From Dyella jiangningensis (GTDB taxonomy: Bacteria; Pseudomonadota; Gammaproteobacteria; Xanthomonadales; Rhodanobacteraceae), in contig NZ_NFZS01000001.1 of NCBI RefSeq assembly GCF_003264855.1, positions 930,001 to 994,000 of the forward strand: a stretch of DNA of 64,000 nt, given 5' to 3'. The position numbers and the translations under genes are program-made. A model generated the notes under the pieces. The model saw only the letters and a list, made by a program, of their open reading frames with translations, did not search any database and was not told where the DNA came from. Positions 16,593 to 25,770 of this stretch are shown one piece after another. Position 1 is the stretch's first letter. Each line of letters opens with the position of its first letter.

Positions 16593-17804
16593 ATGGATTT
16601 TGCCCCGATCCTCGCCGCGTTGCGCCGTCATCGCACGGCGACCCTGGTCATCGCGCTGGAAATCGCGTTGGCTTGCGCCGTGCTGTGCAATGCATGTTTC
16701 CTCATTGCGTCGCGCATCGGCCTGATGCAGATCGAAAGTGGCGTGGACGAATCCTCGCTCGCCCTGGTCAAGCTCGATTGCGACGACTGCAACAGCAGCG
16801 ATCTCAATGCGCGGGTGATGGCGGCACTGCGCGCCGTGCCTGGCGTGCAGTCAGTGGCCGCGGTCAACACGCTGCCGTTCGGCGAGCGCGCCGGCGACAA
16901 CGGCGTCACCATCGATCGTGAGCATTACGTTGCTGTGCCTCATTTCTATCTCGGTGGACCTGGCGCAGCCGAGACGCTCGGTTTGCATCTCGCGGAAGGC
17001 CAGCCCTTCCAACCGGAAGATTTCCGCACGGGCGATGTCTGGGTGCCGGCCGATACGCCGGTGTGGATCAGCCGCACGCTGGCCGAGAAGTTGTGGCCAG
17101 GGCAATCCGCTTTGGGCAAGGAATTTTGGGTCACCGACAAGTTCCATTTCCGCGTGGTCGGCGTGCTGGCACACCTGGTGCGGCCCGACCCCGGCGGAAC
17201 GCGTGGCAGCGGTGCCGCGGAATGGTCGGTGTTCGCACCGATGGCGCCGGGCAAGGTGTTGAATGGCAGCTACGCGATTCGCGCCGCGCCCGCCGACCTT
17301 CCACGCGTATTGCGCGAGGCACGCGAGGCAGCACAGAAGGCGGCGCCCGAAGCGGTGCTCGACCTGACGCAAAGCCGCACGGTGTCCGACCTTCGCAGCG
17401 ATTTCTTTCGACCCAGTCGCAGCATGGCTGGCATGCTGGTGGGCGTGATCGTGGCGCTGCTGCTGGTGACGGCGCTGGGCATCGTCGGCCTCGCGAGTTT
17501 CTGGGTGCAGCAGCGGCGCAAGCAGATCGGCATCCGCCGCGCCATTGGTGCGACGCGGCAGGACATCCTGCGCTACTTCCAGACCGAGAACTTCCTCATC
17601 GTCACCGGCGGCATCGCCGTCGGCCTGGCCATGGCCGTCGTGCTCAATGCCGTGCTGATGAAGTTCTATGAATTGCCCCGGTTGCCGGTGGCCTACCTGC
17701 CCATCAGCGCGGTGGTGCTGTGGCTGCTGGGCCAGCTCGCCGTGCTGGGCCCGGCCTTGCGCGCGGCGGCGGTGCCGCCGGTGGTAGCCACGCGCTCGGT
17801 GTAG
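16593..17804 (+). CDS. ABC exporter permease, pair 4, type B
   Basis: A 403-residue FtsX-type permease and the last of the eight. It carries SGVDES after helix 1, as in pair 3, and a cysteine-bearing KLDCDDCNSSD segment near residue 60 that none of the other B proteins has. Signature: GIRRAIGATRQDILRYFQTEN; the ending GPALRAAAVPPVVATRSV nearly matches pair 3. The operon probably ends here: a GCACGGG/CCCGTGC hairpin without a T-run follows at 17830-17856. Confidence 0.9.
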   Translation: MDFAPILAALRRHRTATLVIALEIALACAVLCNACFLIASRIGLMQIESGVDESSLALVKLDCDDCNSSDLNARVMAALRAVPGVQSVAAVNTLPFGERAGDNGVTIDREHYVAVPHFYLGGPGAAETLGLHLAEGQPFQPEDFRTGDVWVPADTPVWISRTLAEKLWPGQSALGKEFWVTDKFHFRVVGVLAHLVRPDPGGTRGSGAAEWSVFAPMAPGKVLNGSYAIRAAPADLPRVLREAREAAQKAAPEAVLDLTQSRTVSDLRSDFFRPSRSMAGMLVGVIVALLLVTALGIVGLASFWVQQRRKQIGIRRAIGATRQDILRYFQTENFLIVTGGIAVGLAMAVVLNAVLMKFYELPRLPVAYLPISAVVLWLLGQLAVLGPALRAAAVPPVVATRSV

Positions 17805-17829
17805 CCTGAACGACCAGACATGCGCTTCG

Positions 17830-17856
17830 GCACGGGCACGGCGTTGCGTCCCGTGC
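17830..17856 (+). other. Hairpin after the permease array
   Basis: Inverted repeat GCACGGG (17830-17836) and CCCGTGC (17850-17856) with a 13-base loop and no T-run. It may be a weak or factor-assisted end of the exporter operon; readthrough into the next gene is possible. Confidence 0.4.
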
Positions 17857-17890
17857 AGAATAGGCACCTCTCCACCCAAGGGATCAACCC

Positions 17891-19693
17891 ATGAAGATCG
17901 GACCGCGAATGCTCGTGATGGGCGTGCTGTCGGTGGCCTGCGCCGCCTCGGTGCAAGCCGCCACGGCGGATGTGCCCACCCGCGTGAAGGCCCTTAACGG
18001 TCTGCTCGCCGAGCAGTGGCAGCACACGCTGGAAAACTCGCCGGAGTTCGCCACGATCCTTGGCGACCTGCGCTACAACGACCGCTGGAGCGACGCCTCG
18101 CTGGCCAACCAGCAGGCCGAATACAACAAGACCAAGGATTTCCTCAGCCGCTTCCAGGCCATCGACACCACCGGCTTTTCGGAAGAAGACAAGCTCAACC
18201 AGCAGCTGATGGTCCGCCAGCTGCAGGATTCGCTGAAAGCGCACGACCTGAAGATCGACGAGATGCCGCTGGAGCAGATGAGCGGCGTGCACCTGCGCCT
18301 GGCCGGCTTCGTCAGCTCGATTCCGTTCAACACCACCAAGGAGTACGACGATTACCTGGCGCGCCTGAAGGCGGTGCCGAAGCTGCTCGACCAGGTGACC
18401 GAGGTCGCACGCCAGGGCATGAAGGACGGCATGATGCCGCCCAAGTACCTGCTGGATAAGGTGGTGGTGCAGATCGACAGCATCGCCAAGCCCGCCGGCA
18501 TGGACAGCGTGTTCGCCGAGCCGCTGAAGCACTTCCCCAAGTCGGTGTCCGCGGCCGACCAGAAGCGCCTGCATGACGCCATCCTCGCCGCGATCGACCA
18601 GCAGGTGCGTCCGGCCTACCAGAAGCTCGGCCAGTTCGTGGCCAAGGATTACGCGCCGCACGGCCGCACCGAGCCGGGCGTGTGGCAGCTGCCCAACGGC
18701 GATGCGATCTATCGCTTCCAGGCCGAGCAGATGACCACCACCAAGGAAACGCCGGAGCGCATCCACGAGATCGGCCTGTCCGAGGTGAAGCGCATCGAAG
18801 GCGAGATGACCGCCATCGCCAAGTCGCAGGGCTTCAAGGACCTGGCCAGCTTCCGCGAATCGCTGAAGACCAACCCCAAGACCCACGCGACCTCGCGCGA
18901 GGACATCCTCAACCGCTATCGCACCTACATCGCCGGCATGCAGCCGGAGCTGCCCAAGCTGTTCGGCCTGCTGCCCAAGACCCAGGTGCAGGTGGTGCCG
19001 GTGGAAGCCTTCCGCGAGAAGGAAGCCGCCGCCGCCGAGTACCAGCAGGGCACGCCGGACGGTTCGCGTCCGGGCAAGGTATTCGTCAACACGGGTGACT
19101 TCGCCAACCGCAGCGTGCTGACCATCGAGTCCACCGCCTACCACGAAGGCGTGCCGGGCCATCACATGCAGATCTCGATCGCGCAGACGCTGCCGGGCCT
19201 GCCGCCGTTCCGCCAGCAGGCGGGCTACAACGCCTACATCGAAGGCTGGGCGCTGTATGCCGAGCGCCTGGGCAAGGACATCGGCTTCTACAAGGACCCT
19301 CTGTCCGACTACGGCCGCCTCTCCGACGAACTGTTGCGTGCCGACCGCCTCGTGCTCGACACCGGCGTGCACTACAAGCACTGGTCGCGCCAGCAGATGG
19401 TGGACTTCTTCCACCAGCACTCCAGCGAGGATGAGCCGGACGTGCAGGCCGAAACCGACCGCTACATCACCTGGCCGGGCCAGGCGCTGGCCTACAAGAT
19501 GGGCCAGCTGAAGATCCTGGAGCTGCGTGAGCGTGCCAAGAAGGAGCTGGGCGACAAGTTCGACATCCGCTCCTTCCACGATGAGATCCTGGGCGGCGGC
19601 GCACTGCCGCTGGACGTGCTGGAAGCGCGTACCGACGCCTGGATCGCCGACCTGAAGTCGGGCAAGGCACCGGCACATCCGGCCAAGGGCTGA
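17891..19693 (+). CDS. DUF885 family secreted metallopeptidase-like protein
   Basis: A 600-residue protein with a clear signal peptide (cleavage near Ala-Ala-Thr, about residue 24). It contains the family hallmark HEGVPGHH at about residues 418-425, a variant HEXXH zinc site, followed by the conserved Y-x-EGWALYAERL segment whose Glu is a likely third ligand. Members of DUF885 are related to M32-type carboxypeptidases; activity of most is unproven. It lies 86 bases after the last exporter permease on the same strand, so it may process a peptide handled by the exporter. That link is inferred only from position. Confidence 0.85.
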   Translation: MKIGPRMLVMGVLSVACAASVQAATADVPTRVKALNGLLAEQWQHTLENSPEFATILGDLRYNDRWSDASLANQQAEYNKTKDFLSRFQAIDTTGFSEEDKLNQQLMVRQLQDSLKAHDLKIDEMPLEQMSGVHLRLAGFVSSIPFNTTKEYDDYLARLKAVPKLLDQVTEVARQGMKDGMMPPKYLLDKVVVQIDSIAKPAGMDSVFAEPLKHFPKSVSAADQKRLHDAILAAIDQQVRPAYQKLGQFVAKDYAPHGRTEPGVWQLPNGDAIYRFQAEQMTTTKETPERIHEIGLSEVKRIEGEMTAIAKSQGFKDLASFRESLKTNPKTHATSREDILNRYRTYIAGMQPELPKLFGLLPKTQVQVVPVEAFREKEAAAAEYQQGTPDGSRPGKVFVNTGDFANRSVLTIESTAYHEGVPGHHMQISIAQTLPGLPPFRQQAGYNAYIEGWALYAERLGKDIGFYKDPLSDYGRLSDELLRADRLVLDTGVHYKHWSRQQMVDFFHQHSSEDEPDVQAETDRYITWPGQALAYKMGQLKILELRERAKKELGDKFDIRSFHDEILGGGALPLDVLEARTDAWIADLKSGKAPAHPAKG

Positions 19694-19706
19694 ACCCGCT
19701 CTGCTT

Positions 19707-19850
19707 CCTCTCCCCTCCGGGCGACCCGAAGGTAGTCCCGTGGGAGAGAGGATTGAGGTGAGGGGCGGGTGCTCGCGATAGGGTCGAGACGGAGCCCGCC
19801 TCGATCCCACCATCCCGCAAGATTGGCCCCTCACCCCAGTGGGGAGAGGG
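19707..19850. repeat. Dispersed CCCTCTCC/GGGAGAGG hairpin repeats
   Basis: One hairpin spans CCTCTCCC at 19707 to GGGAGAGAGG ending at 19752; another is CCCCTCACCCCAGTGGGGAG starting at 19827. They fill the gap between the DUF885 gene and the response regulator gene and belong to the same family as 6534-6640. Confidence 0.7.
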
Positions 19851-19939
19851 AGCCAATTCAGGCTTTCGAGACGAATTCATCGAAAGATGGCAACCTTTTG
19901 GCGTGGAGCTGCATCCACGCCTACATGTGCAAGCGACGA

Positions 19940-21280
19940 ATGCGAACCGTACTGATCATCGACGACAACCCGGCCGTGGGCGAGGCGCTCTCGCTGGCGC
20001 TGTCCCTGCATGAAATCCGCCCGCTGATCGCGCTGACGCCCGAGCAAGGCCTGGAGATGCTGGAGCGCGACCGTGTCGACGTGGTGATCCAGGATATGAA
20101 CTTCACCGCCGACACCACCTCGGGCGAGGAGGGCATCGCGCTGTTTCGTGCGATCCGCCAGCGCCATGCGGACCTGCCGGTGATCCTGCTCACCGCCTGG
20201 ACGCACCTGGAAACCGCGGTGGAACTGGTGAAGGCCGGTGCTGCCGACTATCTCGCCAAGCCGTGGGACGACGCCAAGCTGCTGGCCACGGTGGAAAACC
20301 TGCTGGAGCTGTCCGAATCCACGCGCGAAGTGACGCGCGCCCGCAACGAGCGTCGCAAGCGTCGTGAAGACCTGCAGCGTCGCTACGACCTCGACAGCCT
20401 CGTGTTTGCCTCCGAAGCGATGGCCCGCACGCTGGACCTCGCCTGCCAGGTGGCACGTTCGGATGTACCCGTGCTCATCACCGGTCCCAATGGCGCCGGC
20501 AAGGAGCGCATTGCGGCCATCGTCCACGCCAACTCGGCGGTGAAGCGCGGTGCGTTCATCGCGGTCAACTGCGGCGCGTTGCCGGGCGAGCTGATCGAAG
20601 CCGAGCTGTTCGGCGCCGAAGCCGGCGCGTACACCGGCGCCAACAAGGCGCGTGAAGGTCGTTTCGAGATGGCCGATGGCGGCACGCTGTTCCTGGACGA
20701 AATCGGCAACCTGCCGCTGTCGGGCCAGGTGAAGCTGCTACGCGTGCTGGAAACGGGACAATTCGAACGCCTGGGCTCGGGCCGCACGCGTCATGTGAAG
20801 GTGCGCGTGCTGAGCGCGACCAACGCCGACCTCAAGGCGATGATCCGCGCGGGCACCTTCCGCGAAGACCTGTATTACCGACTCAACGTCATCGAAGTGA
20901 ACCTGCCGCCGCTGGCCGAGCGCGTGGACGACATCCTGCCGCTGGCCGATCACTTCCTGGGCGGCCGCGCCGAACTCACCGAAGCCGCGCGCGAATCGCT
21001 GCTGGCCTATCCCTGGCCGGGCAACGTGCGCGAGCTGAAGAACGCCATCGAGCGCGCCGCACTGCTGGCCGGCGACGGCCGCATCACGCCCGAGCAGCTC
21101 AACCTGCCGCAGATGGCGCCCGCCGCCAACCGCAACCTCGACGAACCGAGCCGCGAGTCGGTGGAGGCTGCGCTGGAGCATGCCGGTGGCGTCGTAAGCC
21201 GCGCCGCGCAGGCCCTGGGCCTCTCGCGCCAGGCGCTGTACCGCCGCATGGAACGCTACGGCCTCGCGCAGGCGTCATAA
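19940..21280 (+). CDS. NtrC-family sigma-54 response regulator
   Basis: A 446-residue transcription activator. Residues 1-120 form a receiver domain, with the acidic pair in IIDDN and the phospho-acceptor Asp in VVIQDMNF (about residue 53). A charged linker leads to the AAA+ domain. Walker A is GPNGAGKE, where most family members read GESGTGKE; the sigma-54 contact loop is GAYTGA instead of GAFTGA; Walker B is GGTLFLDEIG. The Fis-type helix-turn-helix is at the end (AAQALGLSRQALYRRM). ATG 19940 or 19925 could be the start. The matching kinase gene follows at 21837, and the sigma-54 promoter at 5190 is the likely target. Confidence 0.9.
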   Translation: MRTVLIIDDNPAVGEALSLALSLHEIRPLIALTPEQGLEMLERDRVDVVIQDMNFTADTTSGEEGIALFRAIRQRHADLPVILLTAWTHLETAVELVKAGAADYLAKPWDDAKLLATVENLLELSESTREVTRARNERRKRREDLQRRYDLDSLVFASEAMARTLDLACQVARSDVPVLITGPNGAGKERIAAIVHANSAVKRGAFIAVNCGALPGELIEAELFGAEAGAYTGANKAREGRFEMADGGTLFLDEIGNLPLSGQVKLLRVLETGQFERLGSGRTRHVKVRVLSATNADLKAMIRAGTFREDLYYRLNVIEVNLPPLAERVDDILPLADHFLGGRAELTEAARESLLAYPWPGNVRELKNAIERAALLAGDGRITPEQLNLPQMAPAANRNLDEPSRESVEAALEHAGGVVSRAAQALGLSRQALYRRMERYGLAQAS

Positions 21281-21312
21281 CCGTCCCGCCCTCCATTGTG
21301 GGGACATATCGT

Positions 21313-21424
21313 TGTAGGAGCGCACCCTGTGCGCGACCGCGGCGCTGCGGTGTATCCACCATGTCCGGCTGTCGCGATAACTGCTCCGCTCCGTCGGCTG
21401 TCGCGCACAGGGTGCGCTCCCACA
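21313..21424. repeat. Paired palindromic repeat (CCCTGTGCG variant)
   Basis: A forward TGTAGGAGCGCACCCTGTGC and inverted GCACAGGGTGCGCTCCCACA pair separated by about 60 bases, between the regulator gene and the small secreted protein gene. Here the core is CCCTGTGCG rather than CCCAGTGCG, and both arms carry the matching change. Confidence 0.88.
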
Positions 21425-21511
21425 GTTGGGGAATGGCGCCTCCCATCCGTCATGATTGCCGTCGCACGGCAGGCCGAGGATGATGTGCCCTGTGCCGATG
21501 GAGTCCGCACC

Positions 21512-21808
21512 ATGCGCTATCGACATCTGCTGCTCGTGACCAGTCTGCTGTGCGCCAGCGCGGCAGCGCAGGACGTTGCACCGCCGAGCGATCGCTGGAG
21601 CACGCCGCCCGCCGCGGCAAGCACCGCGAACAGCGGCTACCACGATGCACTCAGCACGGCGGCCGAGCAGGCCCAGCATTTCAACTTCAGCCATCAGCCC
21701 GCCAGGGACAAGGCACCGCCGGACCAGTCGCCGATCCGCGTGATCATCAACAACGGTCACGGACCCCACGTCAATTGCGTGCCGATGGGAGCCGGTACGT
21801 GCCATTGA
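21512..21808 (+). CDS. Small secreted protein encoded between regulator and kinase genes
   Basis: A 98-residue protein of unknown family. It starts with a signal peptide (MRYRHLLLVTSLLCASAAAQ, cleavage likely after AAA) and GGAG at 21500 supports this ATG. The mature chain is polar, rich in Ala, Pro, His and Asn, with a conserved-looking end IRVIINNGHGPHVNCVPMG followed by a second Cys and a final His. Two cysteines eight residues apart could form a disulfide. It lies 28 bases before the histidine kinase gene, so the two are probably co-transcribed. A role as an extracytoplasmic part of the signalling system is a guess. Confidence 0.7.
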   Translation: MRYRHLLLVTSLLCASAAAQDVAPPSDRWSTPPAAASTANSGYHDALSTAAEQAQHFNFSHQPARDKAPPDQSPIRVIINNGHGPHVNCVPMGAGTCH

Positions 21809-21836
21809 TGCCGTTTCATTTCAAGGAAATCCGTTG

Positions 21837-23216
21837 ATGCTGCGTGGCCTGCGATCGCTCGAATCGCGCATGGTGCTGTTGCTCGGTTTTGCCGGGCTGT
21901 CCGGGGCGCTGGTTTTTGCCGGCGTCACGCAATGGCCCTTGCCCCAACTGCTGGTCTGGCTGAAGCACGACCTGGGCATCAACCTGGGTGCGCCGGCGCA
22001 TTTCGGCTTCTATAGCGCGCTGGTCATCTCGGTGGCCTTCCTGTTGCCGGTGTCGCTATGGCTCGGTCACTACGTGATGGCGCCGGTCACCAAGCTGCTG
22101 CGCGCACTCGAAGGCGCCGTGGCCAGCTATCGCGACGGCGATTTCAGCTTCTCCATTGCCGCGACGCGACGTGACGAACTCGGCGAGTTGATCCGCATGC
22201 ACAACGCGCTGGGCCAGACCTTGCGCGAGCAGCGACAGAACCTCGCGCAGCGCGAACTGCTGCTCGATACGGTGGTGCAGAACACGCCGGTCGCGCTGGT
22301 GCTCACCGATGCGAGCGGACGCGTGACCTATGCCAATATCGCGGCGCGCCATCTGTTCAACGAAGGCCGCACGCTGCACGGGCTCAGCTTCATCGAGTTG
22401 CTGAGCGACAGCCCCGAGGCACTGCGGCGCGCCGTCGAGGGGGGCGAGGATGCCCTGCTCACCGTGGAGATGGATGGCGGCGAAGAGACCTTCCATCTCT
22501 CCCAGCGCAGCTTCCGCCTGCAGGGGCGCCCGCATCGCCTGCAGCTGTTCCGGCGCATGACGCGCGAGCTGTCGCGCCAGGAAGTGGCGACGTGGAAGCG
22601 CGTGATCCGCGTGATCAGCCACGAGCTCAACAATTCGCTGGCGCCGATTTCCTCGCTGGCGCATTCGGGTGCCGAGCTGGCGCGACGTGGCGACACCACG
22701 CGACTGCCTGGCGTGTTTGCCACCATCGGCGAGCGTGCACGGCATCTGCACGGCTTCATCGCCGGCTATGCCAGCTTCGCCAAGCTGCCCGCACCGCAGC
22801 CGGTGGCCATCGCGTGGCAGCCGTTCCTCGATGGCCTGTCGCTGCATTGCAAATTCCAGCTGCGCGGGTCCATTCCGGAACAGCCGGGCTGGTTCGATGC
22901 GGGGCAGATCGAGCAGGTGCTGATCAACCTGATCAAGAACGCGCACGAGTCGGGCAGCGCGGACGATGGGGTCTCGCTGTCGCTGGCCGCCATCGGTCGC
23001 GACATGCGCATCGAAGTGGCCGATCGCGGCCCGGGCATGAGCGAAACGGTGCTGGCGCAGGCGCTGCTGCCGTTCTATTCCACCAAGCGCTCGGGCACTG
23101 GCCTGGGCCTGGCGCTGGCGCGCGAGATCGTCGAGGCGCATGGCGGACGTATCGCGCTGGCGAACCGCGAAGAGGGCGGCCTGCGGGTCAGCCTGATGCT
23201 TCCCTTGGGGCGCTGA
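21837..23216 (+). CDS. PAS-containing membrane histidine kinase (NtrB/NtrY-like)
   Basis: A 459-residue inner-membrane sensor. Two membrane helices (about residues 12-32 and 58-80) flank a short periplasmic loop. HAMP (about 80-135), a PAS domain (about 145-240), the phospho-acceptor His in [14 protein letters not shown] (about 262), and the ATPase domain follow: N-box [11 protein letters not shown]1 DRGPGM, G2 [13 protein letters not shown] precedes ATG 21837. It should phosphorylate the regulator encoded at 19940. The signal is unknown; such kinases beside exporter loci often sense envelope stress or the exported compound. Confidence 0.9.
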   Translation: MLRGLRSLESRMVLLLGFAGLSGALVFAGVTQWPLPQLLVWLKHDLGINLGAPAHFGFYSALVISVAFLLPVSLWLGHYVMAPVTKLLRALEGAVASYRDGDFSFSIAATRRDELGELIRMHNALGQTLREQRQNLAQRELLLDTVVQNTPVALVLTDASGRVTYANIAARHLFNEGRTLHGLSFIELLSDSPEALRRAVEGGEDALLTVEMDGGEETFHLSQRSFRLQGRPHRLQLFRRMTRELSRQEVATWKRVIRVISHELNNSLAPISSLAHSGAELARRGDTTRLPGVFATIGERARHLHGFIAGYASFAKLPAPQPVAIAWQPFLDGLSLHCKFQLRGSIPEQPGWFDAGQIEQVLINLIKNAHESGSADDGVSLSLAAIGRDMRIEVADRGPGMSETVLAQALLPFYSTKRSGTGLGLALAREIVEAHGGRIALANREEGGLRVSLMLPLGR

Positions 23217-23283
23217 GCCGTTATTCCCGGCGACGCAGCTCGCCTATACTCCGAAGAGTTTTCATGGATCGGGAGACAGGGCC

Positions 23284-24231
23284 GTGGGTCAGCTTTTTGC
23301 GTTGGTAGTCGTCGTTGTCGCGGTGATCGTGCTCGCCAAACTGGTGCGCATCGTGCCGCAGGGTTACGAATGGACCGTGGAGCGCTTTGGTCGCTACACG
23401 CGCACGCTGTCGCCGGGCCTGCATTTCCTGATGCCCTTCATCTACGGCATCGGCCGCAAGATGAACATGATGGAACAGGTGCTGGACGTGCCGTCGCAGG
23501 ACGTCATCACCAAGGACAACGCCGTGGTGCGCGTGGACGGCGTGGTGTTCTACCAGGTGCTGGACGCCGCCAAGGCCGCGTACGAAGTGGCCAACCTCGA
23601 GCAGGCCGCGCTGGCGCTGGTGATGACCAACATCCGTACCGTGCTCGGCTCGATGGACCTGGACGAATCGCTGAGCCAGCGCGACGCCATCAACGCCAAG
23701 CTGCTCACCGTGGTGGACGAGGCCACGCATCCGTGGGGCGTCAAGGTCAATCGCATCGAGATCAAGGACATTGCGCCGCCGCGCGACCTGGTCGATTCGA
23801 TGGCACGCCAGATGAAGGCCGAGCGCGAGAAGCGCGCCAACATCCTGGAGGCCGAAGGCTTCCGCCAGGCCGCGGTGCTCAAGGCCGATGGCGAAAAGCA
23901 GTCGGCGATCCTGGCAGCCGAAGGCAAGAAGGAAGCCGCGTTCCGCGAAGCCGAGGCGCGCATCCGCCTGGCCGAGGCCGAGGCGCAGGCGACCAAGCTG
24001 GTGTCGGACGCGATCGCCAACGGCAACATCAATGCGCTGAACTACTTTGTCGCCAACAAGTACGTCGAGGCGCTGAAGGAAATGGCCAACTCGCCCAACC
24101 AGAAGATGCTGCTCTTGCCGATGGAAGCCACCGGCATCCTTGGTTCGCTGGCGGGAATCGCCGAGCTGGCGAAGGAGTCGCTGGGCCAGCAACAGGGCGA
24201 CACGCGCCGCGTGCCGCCACCGGTGCGTTGA
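23284..24231 (+). CDS. qmcA: SPFH/band 7 membrane protein (QmcA-like)
   Basis: A 315-residue stomatin/prohibitin homologue. One N-terminal membrane helix (residues 3-20), then the SPFH domain with [20 protein letters not shown], then a long Ala/Glu/Lys coiled-coil rich in heptads (about 185-245). It starts with GTG at 23284 after GGGAGA. The partner NfeD gene follows 13 bases later, as in E. coli qmcA-ybbJ. The pair forms large inner-membrane assemblies linked to membrane microdomains and protein quality control. Confidence 0.87.
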   Translation: MGQLFALVVVVVAVIVLAKLVRIVPQGYEWTVERFGRYTRTLSPGLHFLMPFIYGIGRKMNMMEQVLDVPSQDVITKDNAVVRVDGVVFYQVLDAAKAAYEVANLEQAALALVMTNIRTVLGSMDLDESLSQRDAINAKLLTVVDEATHPWGVKVNRIEIKDIAPPRDLVDSMARQMKAEREKRANILEAEGFRQAAVLKADGEKQSAILAAEGKKEAAFREAEARIRLAEAEAQATKLVSDAIANGNINALNYFVANKYVEALKEMANSPNQKMLLLPMEATGILGSLAGIAELAKESLGQQQGDTRRVPPPVR

Positions 24232-24244
24232 GCGGAGCCGCATG

Positions 24245-24691
24245 ATGGAACAGGTCGCGTTGCACTACTGGTGGTGGATCCTCGCCCTGGTGCTGATCGC
24301 CGTCGAGGTGATCCTGCCGGGCTACTTCATGCTGTGGATAGGCATCGCGGCCGGTGTCACCGGGCTGGTCGTGCTGGTGTTGCCAGGCTTGTCCGCACTG
24401 GCCCAGGCGGTGTCGTTCGCCGTGCTGGCCTTTCTCTCCTGTGCCGCCTATTGGTACTGGCTGCGTCCGCGGCTGATGCACGACGAGCCGGGCAGTGCGC
24501 AGCTCAATCGCCGTGGCGAACAGAAGATCGGCCAGCGCTACGTATTGGCCGAGCCGATCGTCAACGGGCGCGGCAAGGCGAAGGTTGGCGACAGCCTCTG
24601 GTTGGTACGTGGCCCGGACCTGCCGGTGGGCAGCATGGTGGAGGTCGTGGGCGTCGACGGCACCACCTTGCTGGTGCGGGCCATCGACTGA
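24245..24691 (+). CDS. NfeD family membrane protein (YbbJ-like)
   Basis: A 148-residue short NfeD protein with three membrane helices in the first 80 residues (WWILALVLIAVEVILPGYFMLW, a Val/Leu-rich second, and an Ala/Phe-rich third) and a C-terminal OB-fold beginning GRGKAKVGDSLWLVRG. Two adjacent ATGs exist; 24245 has the better distance from GGAG (24234-24237). It works with the SPFH protein encoded just upstream. Length and layout are standard for the short YbbJ type that lacks a protease domain. Confidence 0.87.
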   Translation: MEQVALHYWWWILALVLIAVEVILPGYFMLWIGIAAGVTGLVVLVLPGLSALAQAVSFAVLAFLSCAAYWYWLRPRLMHDEPGSAQLNRRGEQKIGQRYVLAEPIVNGRGKAKVGDSLWLVRGPDLPVGSMVEVVGVDGTTLLVRAID

Positions 24692-24707
24692 GTCACCTCA
24701 GATCACG

Positions 24708-24790
24708 TGTAGGAGCGCACCCAGTGCGCGATAAGCCAACGGAGAGGTGAAGCCGACCCGCTGCGGTCGCGCACTGGGTGCGCTCCTACA
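24708..24790. repeat. Paired palindromic repeat (CCCAGTGCG variant)
   Basis: Forward and inverted arms of the TGTAGGAGCGC family facing each other about a 40-base centre, placed after the NfeD gene where it could end or protect the transcript. Confidence 0.9.
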
Positions 24791-24875
24791 GGAGGCGGTT
24801 TTCGTCTCTTCACCTGGCCGACACGTGCCACGCCTGAATTTGCTCCTCGTACCCCTTCAGCGCTAGCGTGGCCCC

Positions 24876-25154
24876 ATGCGTATCGCCTACCGAGCCGAAA
24901 GCCTCATCGACGCCCACCTGATGAAGGACGCGTTGGAGCGCGCGGAGATTCCCGCCTTCGTTTCCGGCGAATACCTCACCGGCGGCGTGGGCCAGCTGCC
25001 GGCACTGGACTACGTCGCGGTGTTGGTGCCCGAAGCGAGTCTCGCCGCGGCGGAACGGGTGGTGCGCGAAGTGGAGCGCGACCTGTCCGAGGCACGGCTG
25101 GCGCTAAACGATCCCGACGAGGATCCGGACGCACCACAGCCGGCGTTCGGCTGA
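24876..25154 (+). CDS. DUF2007 domain protein
   Basis: A 92-residue cytoplasmic protein matching the DUF2007 putative signal-transducing fold: an opening YRAESLIDAHLMKDALERAEIP helix, the short GEYLTGGVGQLP turn, and a LVPEASLAAAERVVREVE helix. It has an acidic tail (NDPDEDPDAP). The family is small, often next to metabolic genes, and its function is unresolved. No strong Shine-Dalgarno is seen; the ATG follows GTGGCCCC. The gene precedes apt on the same strand with a 70-base gap. Confidence 0.78.
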   Translation: MRIAYRAESLIDAHLMKDALERAEIPAFVSGEYLTGGVGQLPALDYVAVLVPEASLAAAERVVREVERDLSEARLALNDPDEDPDAPQPAFG

Positions 25155-25224
25155 GTTTTTCGTCGGTGCGGACGTTATCCTGAGCGGTGAACAGCGCCGC
25201 CGCGCGCGGACATCGGAGTCGTCC

Positions 25225-25758
25225 TTGGCTATTTCCCTGCAACAGATCGAATCGCTGATCCGCGCCGTGCCGGATTTTCCGAAGCCGGGCGTGGTGTTCC
25301 GCGACATCACCCCGCTGCTCGCCGATGCCGGCGGTTTCGCCCGCTGCATTGATGCGTTGGCCGAGCCCTGGCAGGGCAGCGGCGTGCAGGCGGTGTGTGG
25401 CATCGAATCGCGTGGTTTCATTTTCGGTGCCGCGCTGGCGCAGAAGCTGCACGCCGGTTTCGTGCCGTTGCGCAAGCCCGGCAAGCTGCCGCCTCCGGTG
25501 GTACACATCGACTACGAGCTCGAATACGGCGTCGACAGGCTGGAGGCGCGCAACGATGCCTTGCACGCGAACGAGCGCGTGCTGATCGTCGATGACGTGC
25601 TGGCTACCGGCGGCACCATGGCCGCGGCACGTGCGCTGGTGGAGAGGCTTGGTGCGAAGCTGGTAGGCGCGAGCGTGGTGATCGAGCTGGCGGCGCTGCA
25701 GGGCCGCGCGCGTTGGCGGGATGACGGTGCGATGTTGCAGGCGTTGCTGCGTTATTGA
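25225..25758 (+). CDS. apt: Adenine phosphoribosyltransferase
   Basis: A 177-residue purine-salvage enzyme converting adenine and PRPP to AMP in the cytoplasm. The PRPP-binding motif VLIVDDVLATGGTMAA is at about residues 118-133. Other family segments are PDFPKPGVVFRDITPLL, GIESRGFIFGAALA and the flexible loop PLRKPGKLPP. The start is TTG at 25225, preceded by GGAG at 25215; no ATG fits the conserved N-terminus. Length is typical. It stands just before a repeat cluster with no obvious partner gene. Confidence 0.95.
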   Translation: MAISLQQIESLIRAVPDFPKPGVVFRDITPLLADAGGFARCIDALAEPWQGSGVQAVCGIESRGFIFGAALAQKLHAGFVPLRKPGKLPPPVVHIDYELEYGVDRLEARNDALHANERVLIVDDVLATGGTMAAARALVERLGAKLVGASVVIELAALQGRARWRDDGAMLQALLRY

Positions 25759-25770
25759 GTCCCCGTTCGT

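Noticed and set aside
18546-18562. Another TGTCCGCGG site resembling the exporter enhancer
   Set aside because: It lies inside the DUF885 coding region, is not a full palindrome and has no sigma-54 promoter close by.
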